Part shown: piece by piece, positions 45,401 through 59,285 of the stretch
Layout of the letters: every line of letters begins with the position of its first letter
How positions within the stretch are numbered: position 1 is the stretch's first letter
NCBI GenBank assembly: GCA_964020155.1
Contig: OZ026554.1
Location: 2,908,827 to 2,972,826, forward strand
From: Chondrilla cf. caribensis
Lineage: Eukaryota > Porifera > Demospongiae > Chondrillida > Chondrillidae
Length of the DNA: 64,000 bases
Direction of reading: 5' to 3'
Translations under genes and position numbers: made by a program
The notes under the pieces: model-generated
What the model was told of the DNA's origin: nothing
What the model saw: the letters and a program-made list of their open reading frames with translations, nothing else
Databases searched by the model: none

Positions 45401-46628
45401 ATCCTTACTATAATTTTATTGATTTACATGACTTGGTATGCATATTGTACACAATGTCATCAAATCAGTGTTAAAATGTGATTGACAGTCAATCCTACTT
45501 CATTTTTATCATATGGCTTGACCCCAGTGTGCTTGATGAACACGTGTTACATAGCCTACACACATACCAGCACAGGAAACCTTAGACACGTACATTTCAT
45601 TGGTAGATTTGGGATTTGTAAAGGAGGTTCTGTACAGCTGGCACGACAATTTAAGTTGCAATTTGACAAAATAGCTAGCAATTTATATTAAGCACCAAGG
45701 TTTCTGGAGTTCCCTCTGAATCTGCCACTGTCTTTTATCAAGAAACATTTCAGCCATTTGATATGAATAAGGAGACTGATATCCCAAGTGTATTCAACTA
45801 TTAGTACTATTACATTATTTGGCCCTTACTCTTTGTTCCATTGTTGTCTCTCAAAGTTGAGTTATTGTACTTCCTTCGCAAACCATGAGCGTGGAAGCTC
45901 TTTCTCCTGGAGTACACTGCAGGTCGCCTCGTCAGTTTGGGCTCCATGTTGATAAGGTCAAAAGCGTTATGTTCCTCCATGTACAGTGTTATCAACCCAT
46001 CAGCAACCAAGTCTTCTATATCCTCGTAATGGTTCTCTCCTATCAAACAGACATGCATAATTATGTACTGCACATACAATCCATGGATTAATCAGAAATG
46101 TCCACTGTAGGTATGGTACTATCTGACCCATTGCCTATGCTGGCAAACTTTTGATCGAAAGCATTTACATTCAAGTGCATATCTCCTCAAGATTGAAATC
46201 TATCATGCATTTAGTAACATTTCATATGTCTTACGATACTAAATGATACTAAACAGGTTGTCTGAGCTCATAGTACATACAAATTTATATACTTTATATA
46301 AACCCATGGATGTATCTGACATGTGTATTGTAATGATGGTAATTTCGTGAATGACATGGGTTGACAAAATGTAATGCTTCCCACTTCAAAAGAAACAAAC
46401 TACAGGGACTCCATTTTTGGAAAATAATAAACAACAAAAATTATTGCAGGTAATCAATATTTGCTGTGAGAAATACGTTATGTCCCACAAACACATACAC
46501 ACCTACAGTATTAGGTCTTTACACCATGGGCCACAACTGCTTGTGACTTCCACGAACGTAGGCAATGTGTCTTAAAAGCATACTTACCTACATAGTGTTC
46601 ATTGTTGTGATACATAAGGACATAGTGC
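42415..46628 (-). CDS. Chimaerin-like gene: SH2 C-terminal part, linker and C1 domain (partial)
   Basis: Exons in transcript order: 46588-46628 (start less sure), 45830-46039, 44664-44794, 43811-43855, 43570-43645, 43273-43307, 42816-42900, 42451-about 42415. All donors and acceptors are canonical and phases agree. The first two give [18 protein letters not shown] and LITLYMEEH, matching the end of the chimaerin SH2 domain. A Ser-rich linker follows ([12 protein letters not shown]), then [27 protein letters not shown] and [16 protein letters not shown]. This fits the diacylglycerol-binding C1 pattern H-x12-C-x2-C-x13-C-x2-C-x4-H-x2-C except that the Cys after HKQ is Tyr. Chimaerins are Rac GTPase-activating proteins, but no RhoGAP exon is seen. 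The gene stops where the antisense kinase pseudogene begins, so it is probably truncated. Upstream exons were not found. Confidence 0.8.
43391..43520. repeat. (GT)n compound microsatellite in a chimaerin-like intron
   Basis: GT/GCGT alternating tract just 3' of the 43570-43645 exon. Confidence 0.9.
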
Positions 46629-46649
46629 CTGACACGGTTGCATATAATA

Positions 46650-47568
46650 ATAATAATCCACTACTTGTACTACACTAAACCCTACAGACAATGACCTGAT
46701 AGGCTAAAAAAGCCCAGCCAATACTCTGCTTAGCTGAGATTGACTACTCAGAACATTGCCCAGTGCTACTGATGAGGAGTGGTATTCTCCGAAAAGGCCT
46801 TCTAGCACATTGGCAAAGAAATGAATATTACCGATTCTGGTCAAAAATCCCTTATTAACCACTGTCCTTTCTACCGAGGACTATTTTTGATGCCTAGAAG
46901 GTAACCACGGAAACGTGGAAGATAAGCCTTGCCCTGTTTGGGAAGAATCGAAGATTTCACGGCCATGCAAGCGGCGACTTTTAGGTAGGGTGTTAAAGTC
47001 GGTAGATAATAATCCACTACTTGTACTACACTGAACCCTACAGACAACGACCTGATAGGCTAAAAAGCACAGCCAATACTCTGCCTAGCTGAGATTGACT
47101 ACTCAGAACATTGCCCAGTGCTACTGATGAGGAGTGGTATTCTCCGAAAAGACCTTCCAGCACATTGGCAAAGAAATGAATATTACCGATTCTGGTCAAA
47201 AATACCTTATTAACCACTGTCCTTTCTACCGAGGACTATTTTTGATGCCTAGAAGGTAACCACGGAAACGTGGAAGATAAGCCTTGCCCTGTTTGGGAAG
47301 AATCGAAGATTTCACGGCCATGCAAGCGGCGACTTTTAGGTAGGGTGTTAAAGTCGGTAGATAATAATCCACTACTTGTACTACACTGAACCCTACAGAC
47401 AACGACCTGATAGGCTAAAAAGCACAGCCAATACTCTGCCTAGCTGAGATTGACTACTCAGAACATTGCCCAGTGCTACTGATGAGGAGTGGTATTCTCC
47501 GAAAAGACCTTCCAGCACATTGGCAAAGAAATGAATATTACCGATTCTGGTCAAAAATACCTTATTAA
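46650..47568. repeat. 355-bp tandem repeat, 2.6 copies
   Basis: Copies start at 46650, 47006 and 47361 with ATAATAATCCACTACTTG. Copies 2 and 3 are almost identical; copy 1 differs at scattered sites and by one base in length. The third stops after CCTTATTAA at 47568. The array begins 22 bp upstream of the first recognised chimaerin-like exon and would lie in its intron. Each unit has short frames on both strands (minus: MAVKSSILPKQGKAY) that are not recognised. Confidence 0.95.
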
Positions 47569-47852
47569 ACTGGCAGCTGTTGCAGCTGATGCCTCATTGG
47601 GTTTACAAATTTGTGGACCCAAGCCTGATTCCATTTATAATGGAAATGTACATGAATGTAACGTAAATGTACACAAAATGGAAGGTGTTAATGGTGTATG
47701 TTATAATAGTATTTAACCATAAAATAGAATACGCTTATTTTTCAAATCATATATGTAAAAGGTAAAAATGTACATTATAACAATGAAACCATCCTACTAA
47801 CCCCTGATACCATGTATGACATTGCAAATTAAATTACCTGCACAGTTGAAAA

Positions 47853-47910
47853 CAAGTAATTCGAGTTCAAAAACTCGTGGGGCTGCCGCCCCCCGTACTC
47901 GAATTACTTG
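47853..47910. repeat. GC-core hairpin 4, perfect 14-bp stem
   Basis: CAAGTAATTCGAGT and its exact inverse enclose a loop with GTGGGGCTGCCGCCCCCCG. The design resembles the three hairpins in the DHX16 introns, with different arms and a variant core. Confidence 0.85.
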
Positions 47911-47924
47911 CGCGTATTTCTTAG

Positions 47925-48030
47925 GTTCAGAAGAACCTTCGCTGAAGTTATCACGTTTGGCGAAGCTTCAGCGCACGAATTCTAGCCCAAATTCAAATTG
48001 TCGGCGTTCGAAATCGGCCATCTTTATTTC
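47925..48030. repeat. Left distal arm of a large inverted repeat
   Basis: Blocks such as CGAATTCTAGCCCAAATTC, GTCGGCG and ATCGGCCAT recur in reverse order and orientation at 52797-52905 (AATGGCCG, CGCCGACAATT, TTTGGGCTAGAATTCG). Confidence 0.75.
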
Positions 48031-48163
48031 GCGCAATATAAATTCTAATATAAATTCATTGTTGCGGTTACGCGTAGGAACACATATTATATATCTATCT
48101 ATCTATCTATATAATAATATATCGGACGAGCGTTACATACCGGAAGTCGAAATGAAAACAATA

Positions 48164-48188
48164 TAGGGGCTGCCTGTGGCAGCCCCTA
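48164..48188. repeat. Perfect GC-rich hairpin
   Basis: TAGGGGCTGCC, TGT, GGCAGCCCCTA. The GGGGCTGCC word is shared with the loop of the hairpin at 47853, so both may belong to one element. Confidence 0.8.
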
Positions 48189-48925
48189 AAAATTATAGAA
48201 TGGAAGAGTTGACTTACTTCACAGTGAGTATTCCTAACAGCTGCAGTATCATTCTCACAATAAAGTTACAAACTGCCTTTTATCAACAAGTTCTATTTTT
48301 GGGAGATAGGAAATGACATTTAAATAGTTATACAATTGAACAAATAATATTATACTGCAATACCGATATGGGCATAATACAGCTTGGGACAGAATACCTT
48401 ATGCCCACTGTCAAGCCAACCAATGTGAACTCAACAATGTGCAGCCAAAATTGGTTCGCAATCCTTCTGTCAACAGTGTGTTGACTCCAACCTGTCTAGT
48501 TTAATATATAATTTGTCCCATATTTCACCCTTTCTACTATTGTCACCATGCATTATTAGGAAGGTAATGTATTTACAATGTCAAACTGTCACAGTTAATG
48601 ACAAGAAAATTGACATATAAACCACCAATTGATCTATTAGGTGATTTTTGAAGTTATAGACAGGTTCCACAGTTGATATTAGGACAGCTTTTAGAAAAGT
48701 TAAATAGCCCAGGGACATTGTATATTGGATCGCCTTTGGTAAAGCAGAAACTGAATTGATAGCCTAAGGCTGAGCATTGAATGATATTAACACTCAGCAA
48801 TTACTACAAGACTAGTCCTTGTCGGTGTTTACATCATAGATCGTTAATTTTACATCAGAAGACACTAGTCTACATATATAATCTATATTATAATATTATT
48901 CATTCCAGATACTTGTATCGTCCTG

Positions 48926-49162
48926 AATGCTGGAGCTACGGACTTGAAACAAGTCCCGTTCTTTAGCTCTTTTTCCTCTTAGCGCTATCCATGAACTTGG
49001 CTTGAAGAAGTATTTTGGCGCTTTGTAGCTAACAAGCATTTGTTAGTGTCCAAATCAATCAATTCCCAACATTTTGGTCAATTCCCTGAAAAGAGCCAAA
49101 ACGTGCCAGAAGATGTGAAACGTCTGGTAAATCGTTTCCAATGCGTAGCTCCAGCATTCAGG
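48926..49162. repeat. Foldback with about 30-bp arms
   Basis: TCCTGAATGCTGGAGCTACG near 48926 and its inverse CGTAGCTCCAGCATTCAGGA near 49143 lie around 190 bp. It sits directly left of the inverted-repeat arm at 49172. Confidence 0.75.
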
Positions 49163-49171
49163 AAGACACGT

Positions 49172-49470
49172 GGAGTAAATAATCAATGATCGGACGCCAC
49201 CTATATTCGGACACATAAAATTGGCTATTTCTCGAAAACTATGAAACCTACCGACTCCCAATAAATTTTGTTTCATAGGCCATTACATGTAGTCGCTCTT
49301 TACTCAGTAAGATCCTAGTAGCTTACCGCATGGCTCTGCTAGAGTCGATCGAAAAAATCGCCCGATAATAATCGATATTCGGACAAAGGAATGAGCTTTC
49401 GGACGGACCTCACTGAAGAGTCGAGAAACGACGAAGAACCCGGAAAACATTCGAAATTATAACTCTGCAT
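49172..49470. repeat. Left proximal arm of a large inverted repeat
   Basis: About 300 bp including GGACACATAAAATTGGCTAT, CATTACATGTAGTCGCTCT and GGACGGACCTCACTG recur inverted at 52490-52786. Confidence 0.9.
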
Positions 49471-49628
49471 GTGAAATGAAATGCAATGAAAATGACAATT
49501 AAGCGGAATATGGAGATTAATGTGGGCATATAAGAGTAGTGTGATTTATTTTCGCGACAAAAAAACAAATAAAGAGATGAGTTGTACTTGGAGGGTAACC
49601 AGCTTCTGTGTGAGAAATTCCTCAAGTA

Positions 49629-50000
49629 ATGGAAAATAGCAGGAAAGCTTTATATGGAGTGAATAGATTAATCAGAGACCTGGGGAATGTAGGGTGGAAA
49701 ACGTTTATGAAGCTATTATGTTGTATGTGAGAAGTTCCATGTTGTATGCTGCTGAAATATGGGGGTTGCTATGTAAAATGAATATAAATTGGAGAAGGTT
49801 GAACCTGCAGCAATGAGCAGTCGTTTGAGGGTTCACTCCTAACTGCCCCTTTTGGGTTTGGAATTGAAAGTGTGGTGGATGCCTGTGAGATGGGAAGCAA
49901 AAATTAAGGCGATTAAGTACTACATAAAAGTTAGTAGGAATGAGAAGATGAGGTTGCTGAATAGACTCAAAGAGTGATGGCATGGGCAAATGAATGGAAG
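49629..50000 (+). mobile_element. Non-LTR retrotransposon relic (C-terminal region)
   Basis: Plus-strand frames with several stops read MLYAAEIWG, LELKVWWMPVRWEAKIKAI and KYYIKVSRNEKMRLL. These correspond to LKYGAEIWG, EMQMLPLVWEAKMQCVRFW and LKVLSAKEYEGRLL of the LINE at 37403-39132, so this is a distant relative. It lies inside the large inverted repeat. Confidence 0.7.
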
Positions 50001-50399
50001 GGGAAGAGTGGTTCTTGGAGTGTATGGGGTGGAATGGGCATGGTTTGCTGGGAGAGATCTTTGCAGATTTGTCACTTCATCAGGTGAACGAGATGTTGGA
50101 GGCATGTGCATGGCATTTCAGTCAGTAATAATTTAGTGACCAACGTTGTTTGCACGATAGTTATGCTTAAGTGCTCCTCTTTCCAACAATCCTATCCTTT
50201 GCTCAGTCATGCAACCTATTCATTCCTCCAACCCCTCCTACAAGGGTCACATTGTCCTATTACTACTATGTCACTACTATTGATCTTTTTCTTACTACTT
50301 TGCAAAAAAAGGTTTTCCACAGGCACCTCAGATTACATCTTTAGTGATCACACTCCATATTTTGTTGTTTATCTTGGCCATCACCTAAGCCCTGTAACA

Positions 50400-51560
50400 T
50401 ATATTTCTGGAAACTCCTGAGAAAACCCACTTGGAAATTAAAGTTTCTTCTTGATTTGAAATTTGCCTCTTGGCAGGTAATGGACACTTTTGATACCACA
50501 AAGGAGAAGCTATATTTTAACTTACTGATGTCTAGCATTTATGATGCTCACTTTCCCTTGAAAAGGTTGAAAAAGGTGTTCCTTGGATTAACAAAGACAC
50601 CCATCATGAAATTGCCAAACGTAACAAGTTACATCACTTGTTTTGGACAACCCGTACTGATGCTAGCTGGAGTGAGTTCCGATCACAGTGGAATAAAGTT
50701 ACAGCATTACTTAGAGTTGCTAAAAAAGACTACTTTTTCCACCTGATGAAGTGTAACTCTCATCCTACCATTCTTTAGAAGGCTCTGAAACCAAGATCAA
50801 ATACATCTACTTTGGCTGACTTTCATGAATCTCCCACCGAGTTATCAAGGTCATTTGATGAACACTCACATCCGTCACAATGACTGCTACCTCATGACCC
50901 TACTCCCTATCTCAAGGCTCAACTGCATCTTGTTCTTCCTATTTGAAGTTGGACAACATTACACCTGCCAGGTGCCTGGAAATGATTTATAACATTGACT
51001 CAAGGAAATCCATTGGCAGTGGCAACATTCCAACCTCTCTTCTGAAGATCTCTGCACAGTTTATTGCTGCCCCACTTGCTGCTATCATCATTATTCTTCC
51101 TTATCCTTTGGCTCATTCCCTTCACAATGGAAATCGGCCACTGTTATCCCTCTGCTCAACTCGGGTTCTAGAACTATCAAGTCTAATTATCGTCCAATAT
51201 CGCTACTTCATATTGCCTCTAAATTAATAGAGCTTCATGTGAATGATCTTTTGACTAAGCTCTTAAACACTAGTAATATACTGTGCCCACTTCAGTCTGG
51301 CTTCCATCAGAAGCACTCAACATTGTCTACTCTGGTACATGTCTTCAATATCTGGAATGATGCTATAGATAATGGATTTGTAATTGGTGTGGTGTTTCTT
51401 GATCTATCTAAAACTTTGATTCCGTAAACCATCCAGTTCTCTTGCAGGAGCTTCACAACATGGGAATATCATGAACACATATGTTTCACTTCCTATCTGA
51501 GGGATAGACATCAATCCACCAGAGTTGGCTCTGTATGCTCGGAGCTATATAGCATTGTTA
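50400..51560 (+). mobile_element. Jockey/CR1-like LINE reverse transcriptase relic
   Basis: Broken plus-strand frames give, in order, IYNIDSRKSIGSGNIPTSLL (the K..G.D.IP block), SNYRPISLLHIASKL, LLNTSNILCPLQSGFHQKHS and VIGVVFLDLSKT (RT motif A). The NYRPISLL and QSGF..HST blocks are typical of Jockey/CR1-clade non-LTR elements and differ from the LINE at 37.4-39.1 kb. Motif C is not visible; the copy is truncated before the CA array. Confidence 0.85.
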
Positions 51561-51736
51561 CATTCCCAGGGCTGTAGCCACTGAATGTGAAGTAGTCTTT
51601 TTTACGGTAATATGTAGACATGGAAAGCATAAAGTAGGGGTCTTGAGACATGCCCCAAGGACAAGTTGGGATTTTAGGCCTTCAGAGGTTGATGCCAATT
51701 CATTTCATAATAATGTATATATGATAGGAATAGGAA

Positions 51737-51883
51737 CACACACACACACACACACGCACACACAACACATACATACCAACACACACACAACACATATATA
51801 CCAACACACACACAACACATACATACCAACACACAGACACACGCACACACAAACACAGACACACAAACACACACACACACACA

Positions 51884-51946
<63 letters not shown>

Positions 51947-52407
51947 CACACACACATACCAACACACAGACACATACACACACACAAACACATACACTTA
52001 TGCATACACACACAACACACACACACTTACACTTGTACATTCACACGCAAACAGACACACACACACACACAAACACACACACATACACACACACACACAG
52101 ACATTCACACACAAACACAAACAAACAAACATACACACACACAACAATACATAGACACACACAAACACACACACAACACATACACATCAACACACAGATG
52201 CCACACACACAAATACACCCACAAACACCAATACATAGACACACACAAACACACACATAACACATACAAACCAACACACAGACACACACACACACAGGCA
52301 CACACACACACATGCGCGCGCACGCACACACATACACACTAACACACACACACACACACGCACACACACACACACACAAACAAACACACATGCGCGCACA
52401 CAAACTT
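51737..52407. repeat. Degenerate CA-rich array
   Basis: CA repeats interrupted by a recurring ACATACATACCAACACAC-type unit; part is pure (CA)n (51880-51942). It lies inside the large inverted repeat and resembles the larger array at 53.56-59.35 kb. Confidence 0.9.
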
Positions 52408-52489
52408 TCACAGAGGGTTAGATAACTTGTTCGGATTTCCTCACAGTGATACATATCCACCTCCAACTTTGACATTTTAAAGTAGACAT

Positions 52490-52905
52490 GTAGAGCTATA
52501 ACTTCTGATGTTATCCCGGTTCTTTGTCGTTTCTCCTCTCTGTAGTGAGGTCCGTCCAAAAGCTCATTCCTTTGCCCGGATATCGATTATTATCGGGCGA
52601 TTTTTCCGATCGACTGTAGCAGAGCCATGCGATAAGCTAAAAGGATCTTACTGAGTATAGAGCGACTACATGTAATGGCCTATAAAACAAAGTTAATCGG
52701 GAGTCGGTAAATTTTATAGTTTTCGAGAAATAGCCAATTTTATGTGTCCGAATATAGATCGTGTCCGATCATCGTTACTTTACTCTATATTGAGCGAAAA
52801 AATGGCCGGGTCCAAAACGCCGACAATTAGATTTTGGGCTAGAATTCGAGCACAGACGTTTCGACGAACTTTACATCTTCAGGGAAGGTTCTTGTAAGTC
52901 TATCA
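52490..52905. repeat. Right arm of the large inverted repeat
   Basis: 52490-52786 pairs with 49172-49470 and 52797-52905 pairs with 47925-48030. Here the two segments are contiguous, whereas on the left they are separated by 1.1 kb, which is therefore a later insertion on the left or a deletion on the right. Confidence 0.85.
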
Positions 52906-52984
52906 AGTGATATTGGTGACAGAGGACGGCCTATATTTCTAACTGAACACTGACCGTAACTATAAATAATGCAGGCAATAACAC

Positions 52985-53100
52985 GGAAATATATGGGTCA
53001 CGGTAGCGGGTGGCCGGATGACACGACTCTAAGCAACATGTCGCGGGTTCGAATACACCAACACCCGGTTTTTTTCTCTGAAAAAAAGCTCAACTCCTTG
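52985..53100 (+). mobile_element. tRNA-derived SINE, copy A
   Basis: GGTCACGGTAGCGGGTGGCC (A-box region) and GGGTTCGAATAC (B box, 53045-53056) occur at tRNA spacing, followed by a T-rich then A-rich tail. It is closely related to copy B. Confidence 0.75.
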
Positions 53101-53324
53101 TGTTCAGTTGCAATACTCCCTACAAAGAACCGTATGTGCGAGTTGGGAACTCGCTACTAGCTGGAGTATAGGGATGTAGTGATGACGCGGATATAAAAAT
53201 GGCGGATCAATACCTTCCATACATTGCAGTTTCGCAAAATATTATATTCTGCATACGTGGAACATAATAAAGACCTATTTTTCAATTTCAACAATGAGGG
53301 CAACTATAAATAGACCATGTAATA

Positions 53325-53435
53325 ATAGCAAAACAGGTAGGTCACGGTAGCCGGGTAGTCGGATGACATAACTGCAGGCTAACAACGGCGGGTTCGAATC
53401 CAGCAAAGGTCTTTTTTCTTTTTTTTTTTTTGATA
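53325..53435 (+). mobile_element. tRNA-derived SINE, copy B
   Basis: GGTCACGGTAGCCGGGTAGT followed by CGGATGACATAACTG and GGGTTCGAATCC (B box 53391-53400), then a poly-T tail. Copies A and B share the head, the GGATGACA block and the B box, so they are one family. Confidence 0.75.
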
Positions 53436-53556
53436 GAGCTGTATCAAAGTAACTGAAACTATACTTCTATCATCAACTACTAGAGTACTCATTTACAGCA
53501 TCAATACAATATATTAATTTTCATTTATAGAGTAAGAACAATGCCAGTAAAGGACA

Positions 53557-54637
53557 GTCATACACACACACACTCAAACACACACAAACACAGTCACACA
53601 CACAAAAAATTTATACACACGAACACACGCACACGAACACAAACACACAACATACACATCAACACACAGACACACACCCACACAAACACAAATACAGACA
53701 CACAGAAAACTTGTACACACAAACACACACAACACATACACACACACAAACAAGACACACACACACAAACACACAACACATACACATCAAACAAAGAAAC
53801 ATACACACACACATGCGCACGCGCATACACCAATACATGGATGCACACACACAATGCATATACAGAAACGCACAGAGACACACAGAAAACTTGCACACAC
53901 ACAAACTCACAACACATACACATCACACAAAGAAACATACACACAAACACACAACACATACACATCACATAAAGAATCATACACACACACAAACACACAC
54001 ACATGCGCACACGTATACACCAATACATGGATACACACAAACAATACATATAAGCATAACCCAGAGACACACGCTCATACACACACAGACACACCAACAC
54101 ACACAAACACCAACTCACACACACAACACACACACATGCACATACTAACACACTAACATACACACACACAACACACACATGCACATACTGACACACTAAC
54201 ATACACACAAACACATGCACAAGCGCACACACACAACACATACACACCAACTCACAGACACACACACAGACACACACCAACACAAACACAAACACAGACA
54301 CACACAGAAAACATATACACACGAGGACACAACACATACACACACAAACAAGACACACAGACACACAAAACAACACATACACTTCACACACAGAAACACA
54401 CATGCGCACGCGCATACACCAATACATGGATACAAACATACAATATATATACAGCAACACACAGAGACATATACACACACACACACAGACACACCAACAC
54501 ACGCAAACACCAACTAAAACACACAACACACACATGCACATACTGACACACTAACATGCACACACACGCGCACAAAACAAACACACATGCACAAACACAC
54601 ACACAACACATACACACACATACACGTACTTATATAC

Positions 54638-54675
<38 letters not shown>

Positions 54676-55083
54676 ATGCACAAGCGCACACACACACAAC
54701 ACATACCATCAACACACACAAACACAGAACAATCAGAAAGCATATACACACGAGCACACAACACATACACACACAAACAAGACACACAGACACACAAAGC
54801 AACACATACACATCACACACAGAAACACACATGCGCACGCGCATACACCAATACATGGATACAAACACACAATATATATACAGCAACACACAGAGACATA
54901 TACACACACACACAGACACACCAACACACAAACACCAACTACAACACACAAGCACATACTGACACACTAACATGCACACACACAACACACATGCACATAC
55001 TGACACACTAACATACACACACAAACACATGCACAAGCGCACACACACAACACATGCACACACTAACACGTACTTATATACTA

Positions 55084-55115
<32 letters not shown>

Positions 55116-58100
55116 ATGCACAAGCGCACACACACACACAACACATACCACCAACACGCACAAACACAGAACACACAGAAAGCATATACACACTAGCACA
55201 CAACACATACACACACAAACAAGAAACACACACAAACAAAATACAAACACACACACACAGACACACACAAATGAGCACAAACCAAGACACACACAAACAC
55301 ACAATACACATACACACACACAAACACACATTACATATACAGCAACACACAGAGACACACACACACACACACAGACTTACACATGCTCATATTAACATAT
55401 TTACATACACACACAAACACATGCACAAACGCATACACAATACATACACACTAACTCACAGACATACACAGAAACATACACACACACAGACACACACACA
55501 CACACACTCAACAAACACATGCACAAACCAATGTATGCACATGTACATGTACATACACACAAACACCACGCATACACACATACAAATACATGAAACATAC
55601 TAAGACACACACGCAAAAACACACGCACATCAACGCATACCCACACACACACACCAACGCACTCACAAACACACACACACCAACGGACACACACACCAAC
55701 GAACGCACCCACACGCGCATACACCAACGCACGCGCACACACACCAACGCACGCGCACACACCAACGCACGCCCTCATACACACCAACGCACGCGCACAC
55801 ACTAAAACACGCAAAGACACAAAGGCACGTCCGCACACACACCAATGCATGCATTTAAACACAAAAACCAACGCTCGCACACACACACACTAGAGCACGC
55901 ACAAACACACACGCATACAACACAAACGTATGAAAACACACATACTGAAATACAGACACAGCAATACATATACACACAAGAATTCACACAATCGCAAATA
56001 CACACACTCATCACCAACTTACATACACACAAACACATACGCACATACACACACACAGCACACACACCAACGCACGCACACATACGCACACCAACTCACG
56101 GAACGCACAGACCAACACATGCACACACACCAACGCACGCACACACGCACCAACAGGCACACACAAACACACACAAACTCTCGCACACACACAAACAAAC
56201 ACACCAAAGCACAACACACACACCAACGCACGCACGCACGCACACACACACCAACGCTCGCCCGCGTACCAACGCACACCAACTCACGGCACACACCAAC
56301 GCACACCAACACACGCACACACGCCTTAACACACACACCAAATCACGCACACACACCAACACACCCGCGTACACACACCAACGCAAGCGCACATACCAAT
56401 CCACGCGCATACAAAATAATATTTGTGAACACACACACAAACACACAAACCAAAGCACGCACACTCACCAACGCATGCACACAAACCAATGCTCGCACCC
56501 ACACACCAACGCTTGCACACACAAATACGCACACACACCAACGCACGCACGCACAGGCGCACACAACACATACACATCAAAATAAACACGCAACACATAC
56601 ACATCAAACACGCATATGCATAATCACGATACTTACATAGAATAACACAAGCACGCAAGAACACTATCGCAAATCATACATACACTCATAAACAAGAATA
56701 CACAAAAACAGATACAAACACCAATGAACGTGCACACACCAACGCATTCACACACACACACATACACACACACACACACACACCAAGGCACGCACGCACA
56801 CACACACAGGCGAACACAACACACATCAAAACACACCCTCAAAATATACATATCAAAACGCACACATACATAACACATACACACCATCACATATGCACAC
56901 GCTTGCACACAATCGCAAATCACACAGACACTCGTAAAAACGCATAAACACAAACAGATACACGCGCAAATACATGAACATACACACACCAAGACGCACA
57001 GGCGCACACACACAACGCACGCACACACACAAACGATAGCACGCACACACACCAACACGCATGAACACAGTAACGAATGCACTCACCAATCCACGCACGC
57101 ACACACACACCCCAAAGCACGCACGCGACACACCAACACACACACTCACCAACACACGCAAGCACACACAACAATGCAGGAACGTACGTACGTACACAAA
57201 CATGCTCATAAGCACCAACGCCCACACACCAACGCGCACCAACACAAGCTACCCCACACACAAACGCATGTACGCACACGCAAGAAAACGCTCACATACA
57301 CAAACGCTGGGACAAACACACACCAATGCATACACGTACATACACACACGCTAGCACACACACACACCAATACGCATGCACGCACCAACACACGCATGCA
57401 CACACACATACCAACGCTAGCACACATCAACGCGCACACAAAAACATGCACACACGCACACACACCAACGCAGACACACACACGCAGACACAACACATAC
57501 ACATCAAACACGCATATGCACACACATAACACATAGCATCACATATACACAAACACATGAACAAAATTTCAAATCACACACACACACTCATAAACACGCA
57601 TACACACAAACAGATACAACGCACACACACCAACGCGCACACACGCACAAACACACACCAACGTGCACAGGCGCACACATACAAACAAACACCAATGCAT
57701 GCACACACACAAAATGACCAAATCACGCACACACACAAACACACCAAATCACGCAAACACACCAAAGCACACGCGCGCACACACCAACGACGCACACACA
57801 AACGCTCTTAAACACAACACATACACAGCATCACATATACACACACGCACACAATCTCAAATCACACATACACTCGTAAACACGCCTACACAAACAGATA
57901 CACACGCAAATAAACTCTCACACACACCAACGCGCTCACTCCAACGCGCACCAACCCAAGTTAGCCCACACACCAACGCAAGCACGCATACACACCAACG
58001 CACACACACACACTCCAAAGCACGCACGTAAGCACACACCAACGCACACACGCGCACACCAACGCGCACAGGTGAAAAAACACCCACCCACCAATGCACG

Positions 58101-59285
58101 CAGGCAGACAAACCAACGCTGGCTACGCAAACCAACGCAGGCCACGCAGGCCAATGCAGGCCACGCACGCTAACGCAGGCCACGCAAGCAAGCACACGAA
58201 CGCAGGCGGACACACCAACACAGGCCACGCAGGTGGGTACACCAACGCAGGCAGGCACCCCAATGCAGGCACATCAAAGAAGAGGATTTTGTTGAGTTCA
58301 TGTATTCTTAGATATACAAATAATGCAATCCACACACGCACATACACACACACGCTAGAAGGCATGGATTGTTGCGTTTGTATTTTTACAAACACACACA
58401 CACACTTGCAGGCATGGATTATTGTGTTTTTACTGTACACACATACACACAGACACACACACACACACACACACACACCAAGGCACGCACGCACACACAC
58501 ACAGGCGAACACAGCACACACACAGGCGAACACAACACACATCAAAACACACCCTCAAAATATACATATCAAAACGCACACATACATAACACATTCACAC
58601 CATCACATATACACACGCTTGCACACAATCGCAAATCACACAGACACTCCTAAACATGCACACAAACAGATACACGCGCAAATACATGAACATACACACA
58701 CCAAGACGCACAGGCGCACACACAACGCACGCACACACGCACCAACGATAGCACGCACACACACCAACAAGCATGAACGCAGCAAAGAATGCACTCACCA
58801 ATGCACGCACGCACACACACACCCCAAAGCACGCACACTACACACCAACACACACACTCACCAATGCACACACACACGCAGACACAACACATACACATCA
58901 AACACGCATATGCACACACACACACACACACCAATACGTATGCACGCACCAACGCACGCACACACACACATACCAACGCTAGCACACATCAACGAGCACA
59001 CAAAAACATGCACACACGCACACACACCAACGCACACATACACACACGCAGACATAACACATACACATCAAACACACATATGCACACACATAACACATAG
59101 CATCACATATACACAAACACATGAACAAAATCGCAAATCACACACACACTCATAAACACGCATACACACATACAGATACAACGCACACACACCAACGCGC
59201 ACACACGCACAAACACACACCAACGTGCACAGGCGCACACATAAAAACAAACACCAATGCATGCACACACACAAACAGACCAAAT

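Noticed and set aside
46650..47568. SH2-like peptide in each 355-bp unit (minus strand, HGREIFD and similar)
   Set aside because: The resemblance to the chimaerin SH2 start is only a few residues and does not continue; no splice-consistent exon could be built.
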